A DNA stretch of 64,000 nt from Methylotenera_A sp963701715. GTDB taxonomy: Bacteria; Pseudomonadota; Gammaproteobacteria; Burkholderiales; Methylophilaceae. The position numbers were made by a program, and so were the translations under genes. Under the pieces are notes generated by a model. The model had not been told where the DNA came from, did no database searches, and saw nothing but the letters and a program-made list of their open reading frames with translations. Below are positions 1 to 7,492 of the stretch, piece after piece (the first letter of the stretch is position 1; every line of letters starts with the position of its first letter). The DNA lies in assembly GCA_963701715.1 (NCBI GenBank), contig CAVPAX010000005.1:62001-126000 (forward strand), read 5' to 3'.

Positions 1-1
1 C

Positions 2-691
2 GAGTGCCGCAGCAATGATCTTGATGAAGAGCTGGTGGAGCGCATGGCACAGGCGGGCTTGCGGCAGGTATTCCTCGGCATTGAGAGCGCTTCAAAAGCA
101 TCCCTTGCGCGCATGAAAAAAGGAGTGCGGCTCGATGCGCAGGCAGCGGCGGTCAGGATGCTTAAAGCCCGCGGGGTGGAGATTAATCCCGGTTTTATCA
201 TGTTTGAGCCTGATGCAGGACTTGCGGATGTGCGGGCTAACTTTGACTTCCTCAAGGGAAACGGTCTTATGGACCGGTTGTCCTGCACGGTGAATGTGCT
301 CTATCACCGGGAAATCGCGCTGCGGGGGACTGATCGCTTTAAACAGCTCCAGGCGGAAAACCGCCTGGAGCTCATCAATCCCCTGGGCTACGAGGGACGC
401 TACCTGTTTCTCCACGAGCCGGTCTGTTTCCTGGCTGACCTGATGGAAAGCGTATGCCGGGGCGTTTTACAGAAAATGGATAACGCGAGCTCCCCGATTT
501 TCTGGGCCAGGGAAAACAGCGCAGCAGCCTGCCGGCTGAATGATTTCCTGGTGCATCTGTTTGAAGATACGCTGCGCAGGCTGGAGCTGCAGGAGCTGCC
601 GCTGACCCCTGCGGAGCGCATGCGCCGGGAAGAAGAGGCATCGGCTGTTGTCGACGGGCTTATCGTTTCCGAGCGGGTGTGCCAGCTGTGA
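2..691 (+). CDS. B12-binding radical SAM protein, C-terminal part (BzaD/BzaE-like)
   Basis: The reading frame is open to the left edge, so only about the last 229 residues are present and the CxxxCxxC cluster is outside the window. The visible part has the late radical SAM barrel pattern: 'FLGIESAS', then 'ARMKKGV', then 'PGFIMFEPDA' followed by an 'ANFDFLKGN' stretch. These occur in B12-binding radical SAM enzymes of the BchE/methyltransferase type. Its stop overlaps the start of a methyltransferase gene, and cobT and a ThiC paralogue follow on the same strand. That context matches bzaD or bzaE of anaerobic benzimidazole synthesis, which methylate the ring or remodel the methoxy group. The family call is fairly safe. 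The Bza assignment is inference from neighbours; it could be another B12 radical SAM enzyme. Confidence 0.65.
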   Translation, partial: ECRSNDLDEELVERMAQAGLRQVFLGIESASKASLARMKKGVRLDAQAAAVRMLKARGVEINPGFIMFEPDAGLADVRANFDFLKGNGLMDRLSCTVNVLYHREIALRGTDRFKQLQAENRLELINPLGYEGRYLFLHEPVCFLADLMESVCRGVLQKMDNASSPIFWARENSAAACRLNDFLVHLFEDTLRRLELQELPLTPAERMRREEEASAVVDGLIVSERVCQL

Positions 692-1686
692 AAGGCGCAT
701 CCTCAGCGGGCTTTGAGCAGCTCTATGCTTTAGGGGCCGGGTTCCAGACCTCTGAAATAATTTTCACGGCAGTCAGGCTGGGGATTTTTTCCGCGCTTGA
801 TGCAGGGCCGGTCACCGGCAAACACCTGGCGCGAAAATTACATCTCTCGCAGGATGCTCTGGCCAGGTTCATGCTCGTCTTGAAAAGCCTGGGCCTGATA
901 GCGGAGCGAAGCGGATCATACACTAAAACCGCGCTCTCGCGGCGCTTGCTGGGAGAAGACGCAGGGCAGGGCTGCGAAGATATACTGATACATCTTGAAA
1001 CGCTTAAATCTTCCTGGGCACACCTTGCCGGCAGCCTGAAAAGCGGCACCATGCGGCCGCCGCAGAAAAAAGCCCTGGCAGATTATCCGCGGCAGCTCAA
1101 ACGCTTTCTCGCTGCGATGCATGCTTCAGGCACGGTGAAAAGTGCGGCCATAGCGAGAGCGCTGCCGCTGCGGAAATATTCCCGCATGCTTGATATCGGC
1201 GGCGGCCTGGGAACCTATGCTGCAGCATTCGCGCGGGAGAACAGCCGCCTGCAGGCAACCGTGTTTGATCTTGCGAGCGTGGTGCTGCACGCAAAAAAAT
1301 ATATCCGGCAGTGCGGGATGGCCGGACGTATCAGCGCGGTTGCTGGGGAGTGCCGGTCTGATCCGTTCCCTGAAGATGATTATGACCTGGTGCTGCTCTC
1401 AAATATTCTGCATATTTATGCAGCCGGGGACGCGCGGGCTATTATTAAAAAGGCCGCACGGGCGCTGCAGCGCGGGGGAACCCTGCTGATACATGATTAT
1501 ATCACTGGCCTGGGCGATCAGGTCTTTGTGTCTCTGTTTGACATGACCATGCTTACCGGTACGCCGGAAGGAAGATGCCATAGCCGGACTGAACTTTTTC
1601 AGTGGATGAAGGACAGCGGGCTTTCCCGCATCAGGACAAAAGCGGTGAATGCCGGTACGTCGATTGTGTGGGGAATGAGGGAATAG
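679..1686 (+). CDS. bzaC: SAM-dependent O-methyltransferase, BzaC-like
   Basis: A 335-residue class I methyltransferase of the plant-type/hydroxyneurosporene O-methyltransferase family. Residues 10-100 form the winged-helix dimerisation domain ('AVRLGIFSALDAG', 'LKSLGLIAERSG'). The SAM-binding glycine loop 'LDIGGGLGTY' is near residue 172, with 'LLSNILHIY' and 'GGTLLIHDYI' further on. BzaC proteins of anaerobic cobamide producers belong to this family and O-methylate 5-hydroxybenzimidazole to 5-methoxybenzimidazole. Position between a radical SAM gene and cobT supports that role. The start is a GTG at 679; a second GTG at 688 overlaps the upstream stop as GTGA and is equally plausible. The symbol rests on context. 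Confidence 0.6.
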   Translation: MPAVKGASSAGFEQLYALGAGFQTSEIIFTAVRLGIFSALDAGPVTGKHLARKLHLSQDALARFMLVLKSLGLIAERSGSYTKTALSRRLLGEDAGQGCEDILIHLETLKSSWAHLAGSLKSGTMRPPQKKALADYPRQLKRFLAAMHASGTVKSAAIARALPLRKYSRMLDIGGGLGTYAAAFARENSRLQATVFDLASVVLHAKKYIRQCGMAGRISAVAGECRSDPFPEDDYDLVLLSNILHIYAAGDARAIIKKAARALQRGGTLLIHDYITGLGDQVFVSLFDMTMLTGTPEGRCHSRTELFQWMKDSGLSRIRTKAVNAGTSIVWGMRE

Positions 1687-1840
1687 GCACAAAGGCAGAA
1701 GGCACAAAGGCACGAGGCACCCTCGACTGCGCTCGGGGCAGGTAGAAGAGAAGTGCTGAGTAACGAGTGATGAGTTTAAGGCAAAAGGCAATAGGCAATA
1801 GAAATCTCGTGGCCCGTTACCCGAGCGACGAGTCACGCAT
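1687..1840. repeat. Degenerate short-period repeats with a REP-like hairpin
   Basis: No gene. The spacer is built of drifting 6-9 base words: AAGGCA(CA/GA) runs, GGCAATAGGCAATAG, and GAGTGATGAGT / GACGAGTCACG words. A hairpin lies at about 1721-1738: CTCGA, loop CTGCGC, TCGGG (one wobble pair). The phrase around AAGTGCTGAG plus ACGAG-GATGAGT recurs at about 18107-18145, so the spacers share a repeat family. No promoter was recognised. Confidence 0.6.
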
Positions 1841-1858
1841 ATGAGGAAGGAATATACG

Positions 1859-2917
1859 ATGGATCTACAAACAGCGCTTGACCGGATAGCGCCGCTTGAT
1901 GCGGCGTCTCTTGAAAAAGCGCAGCAGCGCCTTGACCGGCTTGCCATACCGCGCGGCAGCCTGGGAAGGCTGCTCGACATCGGCAGACAGGTTGCCGGCA
2001 TCACCCGGCAGCAGAAACCGCGCATTTCCCGGAAACGGATTTTTACCCTTGCCGCGGACCATGGGGTTGTCGCGGAAGGGGTGAGCGCGTTCCCCAAAGA
2101 AGTGACCCCGCAGATGGTATTTAATTTCCTGCGCGGGGGAGCGGGCATCAATGTGCTCGGGCGCCATGCCGGGGCCGAGGTGCAGGTTGTTGACATCGGC
2201 GTTGATTTCGAGTTTCCCCCGCTTGAGGGCCTTATCGGGAGAAAAATCGCGCGCGGCTCCCGGAACATGACAAAAGAGCCGGCGCTGACCAGAGACGAGG
2301 CAGTGCAGGCCATGGAGGTCGGCATAGACCTGGTGCAGCAGGCAGCTGCAGAAGGCGTAGATATTATCGGCACCGGCGATATGGGTATCGGCAACACCAC
2401 CCCGAGCAGCGCGATCATCGCGGCATTCTCCGGGCTTCCCGTGGAAAGCGTGACGAGCAGGGGCACTGGTATCGATGATGCCGGGCTCGCGGCCAAAATA
2501 TCCGCCATTGAGCGCGCTCTGGCACTTAACCAGCCTGACCCGCGCGACCCGCTCGACGTACTTTCAAAAGTTGGGGGGCTTGAGATAGCAGGCATAGCCG
2601 GCCTGGTAATCGGCGCAGCAGCACTTCGGATACCGGCTGTTATCGACGGGTTCATCTCAACTGCCGGTGCCCTGATCGCCTGCGAGCTGAACCCGGTCAT
2701 CGGCCAGTATTTGTTTGCCGCGCATCTTTCAGTGGAGAAGGGTCACCGGATAATGCTTGAGAGAATGAACCTGAAGCCGCTTCTTGATCTTGACCTGCGG
2801 CTTGGCGAGGGCACGGGCGCTGCGCTGGGGATGTTTCTGGTTGAGGCAGGCGTAAAAGTGCTGACAGAAATGCTCACCTTTGAGGAAGCACAGGTGACGG
2901 ATGGACAGAAGGGATAA
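1859..2917 (+). CDS. cobT: Nicotinate-nucleotide:benzimidazole phosphoribosyltransferase
   Basis: CobT activates the lower-ligand base by transferring phosphoribose from nicotinate mononucleotide, giving the alpha-ribotide used by CobS. The 352-residue protein has 'GSLGRLLDIGRQ' near the N terminus, 'TLAADHGVVAEGVSAFP', 'DMGIGNTT', 'GTGIDDAGL', and the C-terminal 'LGEGTGAALG' motif holding the catalytic glutamate. Length and motifs match the family. An ATG at 1841 is in frame, but the ATG at 1859 has AGGAAGG eight bases upstream and aligns with the usual family start. It sits between the bzaC-like gene and the ThiC paralogue, the arrangement seen in bza operons. The C-terminal codons run into degenerate repeat DNA. 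Confidence 0.93.
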   Translation: MDLQTALDRIAPLDAASLEKAQQRLDRLAIPRGSLGRLLDIGRQVAGITRQQKPRISRKRIFTLAADHGVVAEGVSAFPKEVTPQMVFNFLRGGAGINVLGRHAGAEVQVVDIGVDFEFPPLEGLIGRKIARGSRNMTKEPALTRDEAVQAMEVGIDLVQQAAAEGVDIIGTGDMGIGNTTPSSAIIAAFSGLPVESVTSRGTGIDDAGLAAKISAIERALALNQPDPRDPLDVLSKVGGLEIAGIAGLVIGAAALRIPAVIDGFISTAGALIACELNPVIGQYLFAAHLSVEKGHRIMLERMNLKPLLDLDLRLGEGTGAALGMFLVEAGVKVLTEMLTFEEAQVTDGQKG

Positions 2918-3175
2918 AAGGGTCAAGGGTTCGAGGGTCAAGGGTCAAAATGCGGAATGCGAAGTTTCGGAATGCGGAATAAACTGATTGCAGAGTTCGA
3001 TTTGAGATTGCAGATTGAAGAAGGCACAGAGCAAAAGGCACAGAGGCAGAAAACACAGAAGCACCTCTCGACTATGCTCGAGGCAGGTGAATGGGTGCAG
3101 GGGTCAATAGTCCGGGTGGAATCACTTGAACCCTGGAATCCCTCGCGGGGTCGCTGCGCAGCGGGTGAACCCTAA
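2918..3175. repeat. Degenerate repeat spacer with REP-like hairpin
   Basis: No convincing gene in about 260 bases. Successive blocks are GGGTCAAGGGTTCGAGGGTC, then GCGGAATGCGAAG words, then AAGGCACAGAGGCAGA words, then a hairpin at about 3067-3082 (CTCGA, loop CTATGC, TCGAG) followed by GCAGGTGA. This hairpin matches the one near 1730 in stem, loop size and flanking GCAGG. A 12-base palindrome CGCTGCGCAGCG lies at about 3152-3163. Neither a TPP riboswitch (no CTGAGA or ACCTGATCTGG boxes) nor a cobalamin riboswitch is recognisable before the ThiC-like gene. Confidence 0.6.
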
Positions 3176-3195
3176 TTCAGGAGGAGATTCACGGC

Positions 3196-4500
3196 ATGAT
3201 AACGCAGCTTGAATACGCGCGCAAAGGCACGGTAACTGACATTATGAACGAGGTGGCTGCTAAAGAAGACATGGCGCCGGCGATGATGCGGGAACTCATC
3301 AGCCAGGGTAAAATCGTGATCATTAAGAACCATCAGAACGGCACTGCTCCGGTCGGCGTGGGCAAGGGGCTGCGCACCAAGGTCAACGCCAGCATCGGCA
3401 CTTCCTCCGACATCATTGATGAGGAGCTGGAAGTGCGCAAAGCCGTGGTGGCGCAGCAGGAAGGCGCTGACACGCTCATGGACCTGAGCGTGGGCGGCGA
3501 TATCGATGCCATCAGGAAGCGCGTTATTGCCGGCGTGGAAATCCCGGTGGGCAATGTGCCGCTCTACCAGGCATTCTGCGAAGCACGGAGAAGATATAAT
3601 GACGTTACGAAACTGGATGAGGAGCTGCTGTTTGATCTCATCGAGCAGCAGTGCGCGGACGGCATCGCTTTCATGGCGGTCCACTGCGGGATTAACCTGA
3701 TGACCGTTGAGCGGCTGCGTAAACAGGGCTACCGCTATGGCGGCCTGGTTTCAAAGGGCGGCGCCTCCATGGTCGCCTGGATGATCAAGAACAACCGGGA
3801 AAACCCGCTCTATGAAAAATTCGACCGGGTGGTGGCGATCCTGAAAAAATATGACACGGTCCTGAGCCTGGGCAATGGCATGCGCGCCGGCGCCATCCAT
3901 GATTCATCGGACCGGGCCATGATCCAGGAGCTGATCATCAACTGCGAGCTGGCGGAGCTGGGCCGGGACATGGGCTGCCAGACCATGGTGGAGGGGCCGG
4001 GCCATGTGCCGCTGGATGAGATTGAAGCGAACATCCTGCTGCAGAAGCGCATGAGCGGGGACGCGCCCTACTATGTGCTGGGGCCCATCACCACTGATGT
4101 CGCGCCCGGCTATGACCATGTGACGGCGGCCATCGGCGCGGCAAACTCGGCGCGCTACGGCGCTGACCTGATTTGCTACATAACGCCGGCAGAGCATCTG
4201 GCCCTGCCCAATGCGGATGATGTGCGCGAAGGCGTGCGCACGGCCAAAATTGCCGTCTATATCGGGGACATGATTAAATACGGAAGACGTGAGCGGGACC
4301 GGGATATTTCACGGGCGCGCAGGGACCTTGACTGGGAGAAGCAGTTCGCGCTGGCCCTGTACGGCGACACGGCAGCTGCGGTGCGCGCAAGCAGAAAGCC
4401 AAGCTCTGAGCGCTCCTGCACCATGTGCGGCTCGTTCTGCTCCATGGACAACTGTAATGCATATTTTACCGAGGATCTGGCTAAAAGCCCGAAGAAGTAG
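3196..4500 (+). CDS. bzaF: ThiC paralogue, probable 5-hydroxybenzimidazole synthase BzaF
   Basis: A 434-residue radical SAM enzyme of the ThiC/BzaF superfamily. ThiC turns aminoimidazole ribotide into HMP-phosphate; BzaF turns the same substrate into 5-hydroxybenzimidazole, the precursor of cobamide lower ligands. Seen: 'TQLEYARKGTVTDIM', 'GKGLRTKVNASIGTSSD', 'MAVHCGINLMTVERL', 'MVEGPGHVPLDEI', and a C-terminal cluster 'SCTMCGSFCSMDNC' with cysteines spaced C-x2-C-x3-C and one more four residues on. The start has an AGGAGGAG ribosome site. BzaF is preferred because the gene lies in a cobamide operon beside cobT and bzaC/D-like genes, has no TPP riboswitch, and no thiamine gene is near. Sequence alone, without an alignment, does not exclude ThiC. 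Confidence 0.72.
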   Translation: MITQLEYARKGTVTDIMNEVAAKEDMAPAMMRELISQGKIVIIKNHQNGTAPVGVGKGLRTKVNASIGTSSDIIDEELEVRKAVVAQQEGADTLMDLSVGGDIDAIRKRVIAGVEIPVGNVPLYQAFCEARRRYNDVTKLDEELLFDLIEQQCADGIAFMAVHCGINLMTVERLRKQGYRYGGLVSKGGASMVAWMIKNNRENPLYEKFDRVVAILKKYDTVLSLGNGMRAGAIHDSSDRAMIQELIINCELAELGRDMGCQTMVEGPGHVPLDEIEANILLQKRMSGDAPYYVLGPITTDVAPGYDHVTAAIGAANSARYGADLICYITPAEHLALPNADDVREGVRTAKIAVYIGDMIKYGRRERDRDISRARRDLDWEKQFALALYGDTAAAVRASRKPSSERSCTMCGSFCSMDNCNAYFTEDLAKSPKK

Positions 4501-4537
4501 CGGGGTTTCAGCCGGTTTTTATAAAAATAAATTTTCT

Positions 4538-4662
4538 CAGGCTGGTCAAAAACATTCAGATGCACGGCGCGCGAAATGCTGAGGAATGAGGCGTACATTA
4601 CCGTACGTCGCAATGACGAAGGATGAGCGCAACGAAGCAGATGGGTGTTTTTCAACAGCCTG
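4538..4662. mobile_element. 125-bp MITE-like element with terminal inverted repeats
   Basis: The ends are CAGGCTGGTCAAAAAC and GTTTTTCAACAGCCTG, which match as inverted repeats at 14 of 16 positions. The interior has no coding capacity. It reads AATGCTGAGGAATGAGG, a near-palindrome around CGTACATTACCGTACG, then CGCAATGACGAAGGATGAGC. The right end abuts the last codon (stop) of cobS exactly. This looks like a non-autonomous miniature element; I recall similar sequences as dispersed repeats in anaerobic and deltaproteobacterial genomes, but cannot verify it here. Confidence 0.7.
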
Positions 4663-5412
4663 TCAGCGATTACAGATGAGGATACCCATCAGTGTGGTCA
4701 GCTCCGCGATAATGGCCGCAGAGCCCAGCACATCGCCGGTTATGCCGCCCAGCACGCCATGGATATAGCGGCGGTAGAGCAGGAGCACGGCAATGAGCAG
4801 CAGAAATGCGAGGTAAAAAGAGGGAAACAGCAGGCAGGGGAGCAGCCACAGGGAGGCGCGGACAAGCACCCCCTGATCAGCGCTCCGGGCGAACATGCTG
4901 CCGATACCTTCAGCGCGCAGATAGGGGCTCGCGTAAAAAAACAGAACCTGCGCCCACCTGCCGAGAGCGGGATAGATGAGGAGCGCTGCCGGGTGATGGC
5001 GGTTCAGCACCTCATCAATAAGCACGATTTTCAAGAGCAGGGCAATGATCAGGGCTGTGGCCCCCATGACGCCGATGCGGCTGTCCTTCATGATTTCAAG
5101 CTTGCGCTCAACCGTGGTTCCCGGGCTCAGGGCAGCGTCAAACGTGTCAGCCAGCCCGTCGAGGTGAAACGCGCCGGTGACAATGGTTTCCGCGGCCACA
5201 ATCAGAACAGCGGGCACCAGGGTGTTGAAGGGGAAAAACCGCTGCAGCAGGTACCATACGCAAAACAGCAGGCAGCCGATGAGATAGCCTGCCAGGGGAA
5301 AACAGGCGAGCGCCTTCTGCGCGTTGATTGCGCCGGGCTCCCGGGAAGAACGCAGGGGAATCCTGGTCAGGAATTGGATGGTAAATGTGAATGCGGCAAT
5401 AAACTCCATCAC
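4663..5412 (-). CDS. cobS: Adenosylcobinamide-GDP ribazoletransferase (cobalamin synthase)
   Basis: CobS is the inner-membrane enzyme joining adenosylcobinamide-GDP to the alpha-ribazole made from CobT product. The 249-residue protein begins 'MMEFIAAFTFTIQFLTRIP' as is usual, has 'FHLDGLADTFDAA' with the metal-binding acidic motif near residue 80, 'DSRIGVMGATALI', and several hydrophobic spans ending 'GGITGDVLGSAAIIAELTTL'. It is the only cobamide gene here on the minus strand, so it is transcribed towards bzaF and divergently from cbiB. The start is GTG at 5412 (AGG eight bases upstream) or ATG at 5409. Its stop codon touches the MITE. No truncation is evident. Confidence 0.93.
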   Translation of the reverse strand: MMEFIAAFTFTIQFLTRIPLRSSREPGAINAQKALACFPLAGYLIGCLLFCVWYLLQRFFPFNTLVPAVLIVAAETIVTGAFHLDGLADTFDAALSPGTTVERKLEIMKDSRIGVMGATALIIALLLKIVLIDEVLNRHHPAALLIYPALGRWAQVLFFYASPYLRAEGIGSMFARSADQGVLVRASLWLLPCLLFPSFYLAFLLLIAVLLLYRRYIHGVLGGITGDVLGSAAIIAELTTLMGILICNR

Positions 5413-5616
5413 CTTTTATTCCTGTGCGTGAGTTGTCTGAAAAGTTCAATTTCTTGAAAATTAATAATCTGGAACTCAAGAAATCAGGAAAATATTATTT
5501 TTATTTTTTTGCGTTCCTGGGTTCCAGATGAAACTTCCGGTTTGTTCGGGTTAGGCTATTATAGGGTAAGTAAACGTACTTTACAAATTTATTTAGCTAA
5601 GTGTTTTTAAACAGTC
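5413..5616. promoter_or_regulatory. Divergent cobS / cbiB spacer
   Basis: About 200 AT-rich bases separate divergent cobS and cbiB, so promoters for both must lie here. A repeat pair, TGGAACTCAAGA and CCTGGGTTCCAG, brackets an A/T-rich core near 5470-5530. GTAAGTA-AAC-GTACTTTAC at about 5566-5584 is an imperfect inverted repeat close to cbiB. No B12 riboswitch box was recognised. No single promoter can be fixed by eye. Confidence 0.3.
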
Positions 5617-6558
5617 ATGAATGAACTGATAATTGCCGCAGCCTGGGGCCTTGACGCGCTGCTCGGCGACCCGGAATTTCTTCCCCATCCAATACGGGCC
5701 ATCGGACGGCTCATAACAGCCCTTGAGCCTCCGGCCAGAAAGAGTTTCAACAGCGCCCGCATCGCGGGAATCGTGGTGGGTATCGTGGTGCCGCTTATTG
5801 CTTTTGCCTGCACGTTCGCACTTATCCTGGCGGCGATACTGGTTGATATCAGGCTCGGCGTGCTGGTGTCCGTATTCCTGGTCTACACCACGCTTTCAAC
5901 CCGCTGCCTCGGCCAGGAGGCGCGGGCAGTGCTCAAGCTCCTTGAAGCAGGTGATACAGCGGGTGCGCGCAAGCGCCTGGCGCGCATTGTCGGGCGTGAC
6001 ACCAGGAATCTTTCGCAAGCTGAAATTGTCCGCGCCACAATTGAGACCGTGAGCGAAAATACCGTGGACGGCATTGTCTCGCCGCTGTTCTATGCGTTGC
6101 TGGGCGGCGCGCCGCTGGCCATGGCGTTTAAGGCGATAAGCACGCTTGACTCCATGGTGGGGTATAAAAACGAGCGCTACCGGGAGTTCGGCTGGTTCTC
6201 CGCGCGGCTTGATGATGTTGCCAATTATATCCCGGCGCGGCTCTGCCTGCTGCTCATCCCGCTTGCATCGCTTGCGCTCATGCCGGGAAGAATGGTACAG
6301 ATAGTGCGGATAATGCTGCGCGACGCGCGCAAAAGCCCGAGCCCCAACGCCGGGTTTCCTGAGGCCGGTTTTGCCGCGGCTCTTGGCGTACAACTCGGCG
6401 GAGCCTGCAGCTACAAGGGCATTGTTCATCAAAAACCCGTGCTGGGCAGCAAAGAAAAAGAACTGGCTCCGGCTGATATTACGAAAAGCATCCGGCTTAT
6501 GTGGGCGACATCGGTGGTGACGCTGATTCTTGTGTGCAGCCGCTTTTTTCTGCGGTAA
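5617..6558 (+). CDS. cbiB: Adenosylcobinamide-phosphate synthase
   Basis: CbiB (CobD in aerobic nomenclature) attaches aminopropanol phosphate to adenosylcobyric acid in the membrane. The 313-residue protein shows 'AAAWGLDALLGDPEFLPHPIRAIGRLI' split over residues 5-31, 'VSENTVDGIVSPLFYALLGG', 'STLDSMVGYKNERYREFGW', 'ARLDDVANYIPARL', and late 'GGACSYKGI'. Hydrophobic spans occur near residues 50-90 and 200-225 and at the C terminus. Length matches the family. No strong ribosome site precedes the ATG at 5617. It is followed by a 309-bp spacer before the main cbi run, so it may be a separate transcription unit. Confidence 0.93.
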   Translation: MNELIIAAAWGLDALLGDPEFLPHPIRAIGRLITALEPPARKSFNSARIAGIVVGIVVPLIAFACTFALILAAILVDIRLGVLVSVFLVYTTLSTRCLGQEARAVLKLLEAGDTAGARKRLARIVGRDTRNLSQAEIVRATIETVSENTVDGIVSPLFYALLGGAPLAMAFKAISTLDSMVGYKNERYREFGWFSARLDDVANYIPARLCLLLIPLASLALMPGRMVQIVRIMLRDARKSPSPNAGFPEAGFAAALGVQLGGACSYKGIVHQKPVLGSKEKELAPADITKSIRLMWATSVVTLILVCSRFFLR

Positions 6559-6867
6559 AAAAAATAAACCACGGAGGACTAAGAGAAAAACTCTCTGTTC
6601 TCCAAAAATATGGAACGACTTTATAGAAATATAAACGGTACTCCTGAAAGGTTATGAATTACTATGGATGTTATATAATAAAAGACTGTAATTTGAAAGA
6701 ACAGGGGGCTTGATTAGTGGTATGTGATAAAGAAAAGCACTGCAAATATTGAGTCCACGGAGATGCAGTGCAGGGATTTTCGCTGCATGAAGAAAATATA
6801 AATTTCTCCGTGTTCTGTGGTTAATTTTTAGGGCTGTCAGCTGATAGCTTTTTTAAGAGGCTTTTAT
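6559..6867. repeat. Non-coding spacer with degenerate repeats
   Basis: No gene is evident in 309 bases. It opens with AAACCACGGAGGACTAAGAG and near its end has TTTCTCCGTGTTCTGTGGTT, an imperfect inverted copy, so the spacer is bracketed by drifted CCACGGAG words. The centre is AT-rich. A GCTGTCAGCTGATAGCTTTTTT hairpin-like word at 6833-6854 recurs at the end of cbiP. AAGAGG seven bases before the next ATG serves cbiC. Confidence 0.5.
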
Positions 6868-7491
6868 ATGAATACTTATTCACCGCAGGACATCGAGGCG
6901 GAATCAATGCGCATCATAGACCGGGAGGCCGGGGCCCATTCATTCTCCGCAGATGAATGGACGATTGTGCGGCGCATTATCCACGCTACCGCGGACTTCG
7001 AGGTGATGAAGACCATCCGCTTCCATCCGCAGGCCATCGCGGCAGGCGTGGCAGCCCTTAAAGCAGGCAGTCCGGTGTACGCGGATACGCAGATGCTGAA
7101 GGCCGCCGTCAGCAGTAAACTGCAGGAGCAGTACGGATGCCGCGCCGTGTGCCTGGTAGCGGACGGGGAGATACGGCGCGCCAGCGCGGCAGCGGGCATG
7201 ACCCGGTCTGCCGCGGCCATGCAGGCTGCGGCAGCATCGCTGCATCGCGGCATTGTCGCGATCGGCAATGCGCCGACTGCGCTTTTTGAAGCGATCAAAT
7301 TGAGCCGGGAAGGGGTCATGGCGCCCTCCCTCATCATCGGGATGCCGGTGGGGTTCGTGGGGGCTGCTGAGTCAAAACAGGCCCTGCTCGACGCGGAACT
7401 TGTGTCAATAACCATGCTGGGGCGAAAGGGCGGAACCCCGGCCGCGGCGGCAACCATGAACGCGCTCATGCAGCTCGCGGGAGGCAGGTGA
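6868..7491 (+). CDS. cbiC: Cobalt-precorrin-8 methylmutase
   Basis: CbiC moves a methyl group from C11 to C12 of cobalt-precorrin-8 to give cobyrinic acid. The 207-residue protein has the family signature 'RRIIHATADFEV' with the catalytic histidine at residue 39, 'YADTQMLKAAVS', 'AIGNAPTALFEAI' and 'IIGMPVGFVGAAESK'. It starts the tightly packed cbi run: one base separates its stop from the cbiL ATG. Length is normal. The AAGAGG ribosome site is well placed. Confidence 0.94.
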   Translation: MNTYSPQDIEAESMRIIDREAGAHSFSADEWTIVRRIIHATADFEVMKTIRFHPQAIAAGVAALKAGSPVYADTQMLKAAVSSKLQEQYGCRAVCLVADGEIRRASAAAGMTRSAAAMQAAAASLHRGIVAIGNAPTALFEAIKLSREGVMAPSLIIGMPVGFVGAAESKQALLDAELVSITMLGRKGGTPAAAATMNALMQLAGGR

Positions 7492-7492
7492 T

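Noticed and set aside
1399..2700. 433-residue open frame on the minus strand over the methyltransferase and cobT genes
   Set aside because: Shadow frame: low-complexity Ser/Pro/Ala/Arg translation with no motif, spanning two clearly coding genes and a repeat spacer on the other strand.
2918..3195. TPP or cobalamin riboswitch before the ThiC-like gene
   Set aside because: None of the conserved boxes (CTGAGA, ACCTGATCTGG, B12 box) is present; the spacer is repeat DNA.
4645..5457. 270-residue plus-strand open frame opposite cobS
   Set aside because: The minus strand encodes a complete CobS with motifs and membrane spans; the plus translation is charged and featureless, a GC-rich antisense shadow.
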